This document shows, one piece after another, positions 41,078-43,631 of a stretch of DNA of 43,631 nucleotides. How positions within the stretch are numbered: position 1 is the first letter of the stretch; every line of letters starts with the position of its first letter. A program made the position numbers and the translations under genes. Below the pieces are notes generated by a model. That model was not told the origin of the DNA. It did no database searches and was given only the letters and a program-made list of their open reading frames with translations. This stretch comes from Xenophilus sp. L33 (GTDB lineage: Bacteria > Pseudomonadota > Gammaproteobacteria > Burkholderiales > Burkholderiaceae_C): positions 73,731 to 117,361 of the forward strand of contig NZ_LMUW01000176.1 in NCBI RefSeq assembly GCF_009765735.1, in the 5' to 3' direction.

Positions 41078-41827
41078 CTAGAGGAGAAGGCTGCCCACCG
41101 ACTTGCCGCCGTCGACGAACAGCGTCTGTCCGGTGATGAAGCTGGTCTTCGGCGATGCCAGGAAGGACACCGCGTTGGCGATCTCCGCCGGATCGGCCGG
41201 ATGACCCGAAGGTTCGAGCGCGCTGAACTTCGCGTGCTGCTCGGGCGTCAGGGCACGCGTGATGCCTGTCTCGGTGAAGCCCGGCGCGACCGAGTTGACG
41301 GCGATCGACTTGCCGCGAAGGTCGATGGCCATGGCGCGCGTGAGTCCCACCACGCCGGCCTTCGCGGCAACGTAGTGGGCGAAGCCGCCGCCGCCGATCG
41401 CGGCCCGCGACGAGATGGTGACGATGCGGCCGCCCGCCTTCATCCGGCGCGAGGCCTCCTGCGCGCCGATGAAGACGCCGAGGAGGTTGACTTCCAGCAT
41501 CGCGCGGAAGTCCTGGTCGGTGATCGCATCGAAGGGCAGCATCTGGCCGATGCCCGCAGCGCACACCATGACGTCCAGCCGCGCTTCGTCGTCGAGCAGC
41601 CGGCACATGGCGAGGCGATCGCAGACATCGACCTCGTGGCAGGTGATCGCGAGGGCGCCGTCGAGGCCGGCCTTCATGCCGGCGAGCGCCTTGGCATCGC
41701 GATCGACCACCAGCACGCGGAAGCCGTCCTGGGCCAGGCGAATCGCGGTGGCACGACCGATGCCGGAGCCTCCGCCCGTCACCACCGCGGTTTCCCGGCT
41801 GTCGTTCTTCAAGATTTCTCGCGTCAT
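41078..41827 (-). CDS. Short-chain dehydrogenase/reductase
   Basis: A 249-residue classic SDR. The cofactor motif is TGGGSGIGRATA, VVDRDA suggests NAD preference (Asp after the second strand), CAAG stands where NNAG is usual, and the active site is ISSRAAIGGGGFAHYVAAK. The ending TGQTLFVDGGKSVGS is typical. It probably oxidises an alcohol or dihydrodiol-like product of the oxygenases next door. ATG 41827 is chosen because an upstream TTG in frame would overlap the neighbouring gene. It is 20 bases from the VanA-like gene on the same strand. Confidence 0.88.
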   Translation of the reverse strand: MTREILKNDSRETAVVTGGGSGIGRATAIRLAQDGFRVLVVDRDAKALAGMKAGLDGALAITCHEVDVCDRLAMCRLLDDEARLDVMVCAAGIGQMLPFDAITDQDFRAMLEVNLLGVFIGAQEASRRMKAGGRIVTISSRAAIGGGGFAHYVAAKAGVVGLTRAMAIDLRGKSIAVNSVAPGFTETGITRALTPEQHAKFSALEPSGHPADPAEIANAVSFLASPKTSFITGQTLFVDGGKSVGSLLL

Positions 41828-41856
41828 CGTCAGGGGTCCTTCAGACGGGTCGACCG

Positions 41857-42606
41857 TCAATGCATGGCGGCGCCGCCGTCCGCGGCCAGCACCGAAGCCG
41901 TGACGAAGGAAGAGTCGTCACAACTGAGAAAAAGGAGCGTGTTCGCGATCTCGATCGCCGCACCGACACGGCGCTGGAGCGATGCGTCCAGGATCTTCGC
42001 GACCTGCGCGGCGTCGGGCACGCGCCCGTTGGCCGCGTTGGACACGAGGGGCGTGTCGACATAGCCCGGGCAGACGACATTGACGCGGATCCTGTCCGGC
42101 GCCAGGTCGATGGCCATTGCCTTCGTCATCACGATGAGGCCTCCCTTCGAACTGCTGTAGGCCACCCTGCCCCGCATCGGGCGCAGCCCGAGGCTCGAGC
42201 TCACGTTGGCGATCGTGCCGCCGCCGGCGGCACGCAGGTGAGGCACCGCGGCTTTCGAGACGAGAAAAGGACCGAGCAGGTTGACCCGGACATCGTTCAT
42301 GAACATCTCCGGCGTCGTGTCGTCGAACATCCCGCGAGTGCCGATGCCGGCGACGTTGACTAGCCCGTCCAGGCCGCCTAGCGCATCGGCCGCCGCGCGA
42401 ACCGCATGGCTCACCCCGCCGGCATCGGCCACATCGGCCTGGAAGCGCGCCGCATCGGGAAGCAGGGCCGCGCTGCGCTCGAGGGCCTCGGCATCGCGGT
42501 CCAGGATGGCGATGCGGGCGCCTTCACGCTGGAAGAGTCTGGCGGTCTCCAGACCGATTCCGGAGCCACCGCCGGTCACCAGGATTCGTCGATTCTCGAG
42601 GCGCAT
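41857..42606 (-). CDS. Short-chain dehydrogenase/reductase
   Basis: A 249-residue classic SDR with TGGGSGIGLETA, AILDRDAEAL (NAD-type Asp), NVAG, active site NVSSSLGLRPMRGRVAYSSSK, and ending in VTASVLAADGGAAMH. The LaaDGG end is normal for the family. ATG 42606 gives the family start MRLENRRILVTGG. It is the middle one of three SDR genes in a row, 29 bases before the next. They are only distantly alike, so these are not recent tandem copies and may act on successive alcohol intermediates. Confidence 0.88.
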   Translation of the reverse strand: MRLENRRILVTGGGSGIGLETARLFQREGARIAILDRDAEALERSAALLPDAARFQADVADAGGVSHAVRAAADALGGLDGLVNVAGIGTRGMFDDTTPEMFMNDVRVNLLGPFLVSKAAVPHLRAAGGGTIANVSSSLGLRPMRGRVAYSSSKGGLIVMTKAMAIDLAPDRIRVNVVCPGYVDTPLVSNAANGRVPDAAQVAKILDASLQRRVGAAIEIANTLLFLSCDDSSFVTASVLAADGGAAMH

Positions 42607-42732
42607 GTGTGATGTCGGCCGTCGAGGCCACTTGCTGGAACATCGATTAGAGAGGGGTGCGGGCATGCGCACAACACGATGCAACGGAGGGTCGTCATCT
42701 GCCGCAGCGATGCACGGCCGCGAGCCGAACGG

Positions 42733-43473
42733 CTATTGCGCCAGGTAGCCGCCGTCGACGGGAAAGTAGGCACCGGTCACGAAATCCGCACGCGGCGATA
42801 CCAGGAAGCCCACCATCTCCGCGATGTCCTCGGGTCGGCCCAACCGCCCCCACGGATGGCTGGCGATGAGCGGTGCCTCGTCCATGTGGCCGATCATGGG
42901 CGTCCGGACGAATCCCGGCCCGACCGCGTTGATTCGCACCTTGTGGGCCGCGTAGTCGAGCGCGGCGGCCCGGGTCAGGCCGACGACCCCGTGCTTGGCC
43001 GCGACATATGCGGCCGCGCCTCGTCGACCGGCCATCGCGAGGATCGATGCGACGTTCACCACGGATCCGCCACCGGCCGACACGATCGCCGGGATCTGCG
43101 CACGCAGTCCCAGGAAGACACCGGTGAGATTGACGTCGAGCATCAGCGACCAGAAGTCCGGGTCGATCTCCGCCAGCGGCGTCGGCCTCGAGCCCATGCC
43201 CGCATTGTTGACGGCGATGTGCAGGCCGCCGAAGGTCGACGTGGCCAGGGCTACCGCCGCGACATGGTCGCCCGCGGAGCGCACGTCCAGCCGGCACGCG
43301 ACGGACGAGCCGCCCTGGCTGTCGATGGCTTCGGCGGTCTGTCGCGCGGCGTCTTCGTCGAGGTCGGTCGCCACCACGCTGGCGCCCTCGCGGGCGAGCA
43401 TCAACGCGACGGCGCGACCGATGCCCGAGCCGGCTCCGGTGACCAGCGCCGTCGATCCGGTCAGTTCAACCAT
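42733..43473 (-). CDS. Short-chain dehydrogenase/reductase
   Basis: A 246-residue classic SDR: TGAGSGIGRAVA, VVATDLDEDAA (NAD-type), NNAGMGS, active site NVASILAMAGRRGAAAYVAAK, and the ending TGAYFPVDGGYLAQ. The ATG at 43473 overlaps the TGA of the upstream permease gene by 8 bases, so the two are in one transcript, with AGAGGAAA as ribosome site inside the permease gene. The 126 bases between it and the next SDR hold no gene or clear promoter. Confidence 0.88.
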   Translation of the reverse strand: MVELTGSTALVTGAGSGIGRAVALMLAREGASVVATDLDEDAARQTAEAIDSQGGSSVACRLDVRSAGDHVAAVALATSTFGGLHIAVNNAGMGSRPTPLAEIDPDFWSLMLDVNLTGVFLGLRAQIPAIVSAGGGSVVNVASILAMAGRRGAAAYVAAKHGVVGLTRAAALDYAAHKVRINAVGPGFVRTPMIGHMDEAPLIASHPWGRLGRPEDIAEMVGFLVSPRADFVTGAYFPVDGGYLAQ

Positions 43474-43631
43474 CGTGGTTTCCTCTCGGCGCGGCGACCG
43501 GGTCCGGCTTTCCGGCGCCGCCCGAACCTTTCCATGCGACCGGCTCACGCTCTTCGCGATGCCGATCGGACTTCGCGCGGCGCAATCGCCCGACGATGCC
43601 TGTGGGGAAGTAGTAGACGGACAGCACGAAC
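43466..43631 (-). CDS. LivM-type ABC permease, C-terminal end only
   Basis: The last 54 residues of a gene that enters from beyond the right edge. The visible start FVLSVYYFPTGIVGRLRR is the standard last membrane span and exit of LivM permeases (hydrophobic, then FP-x-GIVG-LR). A hydrophilic tail rich in Arg/Glu and Gly/Pro then ends at NHDG. The stop overlaps the first SDR gene by 8 bases. It shows that a second Liv-type importer begins outside the window and probably uses the binding protein at 37.5-38.7 kb. Confidence 0.75.
   Translation of the reverse strand, partial: FVLSVYYFPTGIVGRLRRAKSDRHREEREPVAWKGSGGAGKPDPVAAPRGNHDG

Noticed and set aside
42607..42732. Possible small gene between two SDR genes, because the gap is longer than its neighbours
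   Set aside because: Short open frames there show no ribosome site, no motif and Arg/Ser-rich composition; I see nothing else in it.

Overview
The window is high-GC, tightly packed bacterial DNA with short ATGA-type overlaps, GTG/TTG starts and almost no intergenic space. It contains no rRNA, tRNA, IS element, prophage or CRISPR array that I can see. Gene content (several Liv-type ABC transporters, class IA Rieske oxygenases with a phthalate-dioxygenase-type reductase, CaiB-type CoA transferase, tandem acyl-CoA dehydrogenases) suggests a soil or plant-associated betaproteobacterium of the Burkholderiales, probably Comamonadaceae (Variovorax-like). That assignment is inference from style and content only.

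Left module (1-9691): the start of a biotin-dependent carboxyltransferase gene diverges from an IclR regulator. A fused tandem acyl-CoA dehydrogenase follows. A six-gene plus-strand operon comes next: citryl-CoA-lyase-like protein, hot-dog hydratase, acyl-CoA dehydrogenase, family III CoA transferase, MmgE/PrpD protein, CitE-type lyase. Its gene content closely matches the itaconate (ict-ich-ccl) catabolic locus of Pseudomonas, giving itaconate -> itaconyl-CoA -> citramalyl-CoA -> acetyl-CoA + pyruvate.

Central module (9713 to about 35.7 kb): a large aromatic-catabolism island. It has an acyl-CoA ligase with a flavin/2Fe-2S reductase; an NTF2-PNPOx fusion, an APH-type kinase and a crotonase; a Rieske oxygenase with a complete Liv-type importer, an SDR and an enoyl-CoA hydratase; and a minus-strand operon of DUF1330, MDR, Rieske oxygenase, LigY-like C-C hydrolase, LigB-type extradiol dioxygenase and MDR. 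A stand-alone ferredoxin, a second LigB-type dioxygenase, twin TetR regulators, a formaldehyde-activating-type protein, another crotonase, a nitronate-monooxygenase-family protein and a LysR regulator complete it. The combination Rieske oxygenase + extradiol dioxygenase + amidohydrolase-fold hydrolase recalls LigX-LigZ-LigY of 5,5'-dehydrodivanillate breakdown, so a biaryl-type or related phenolic carboxylate is a plausible class of substrate; the real substrate is unknown.

The most striking non-coding signal is a roughly 20-26 bp motif (core YTTWCCAtyTGG followed by a TATTTA-like hexamer) at six places, 12.3, 15.1, 29.7, 30.1, 33.6 and 34.7 kb. In each case it points toward the next gene start, and together these sites mark nearly every catabolic transcription unit of the central island. 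This looks like an undescribed regulon-wide operator/promoter, perhaps read by the paired TetR proteins.

Right module (35.8 kb to end): a Baeyer-Villiger-type flavin monooxygenase on the plus strand, then a minus-strand operon that enters from beyond the right edge: the end of a LivM-like permease, three SDRs, a VanA-like Rieske oxygenase, a phthalate-type Rieske oxygenase and a Liv-type binding protein. It lacks the shared motif and seems to be a separate oxidation/uptake unit.
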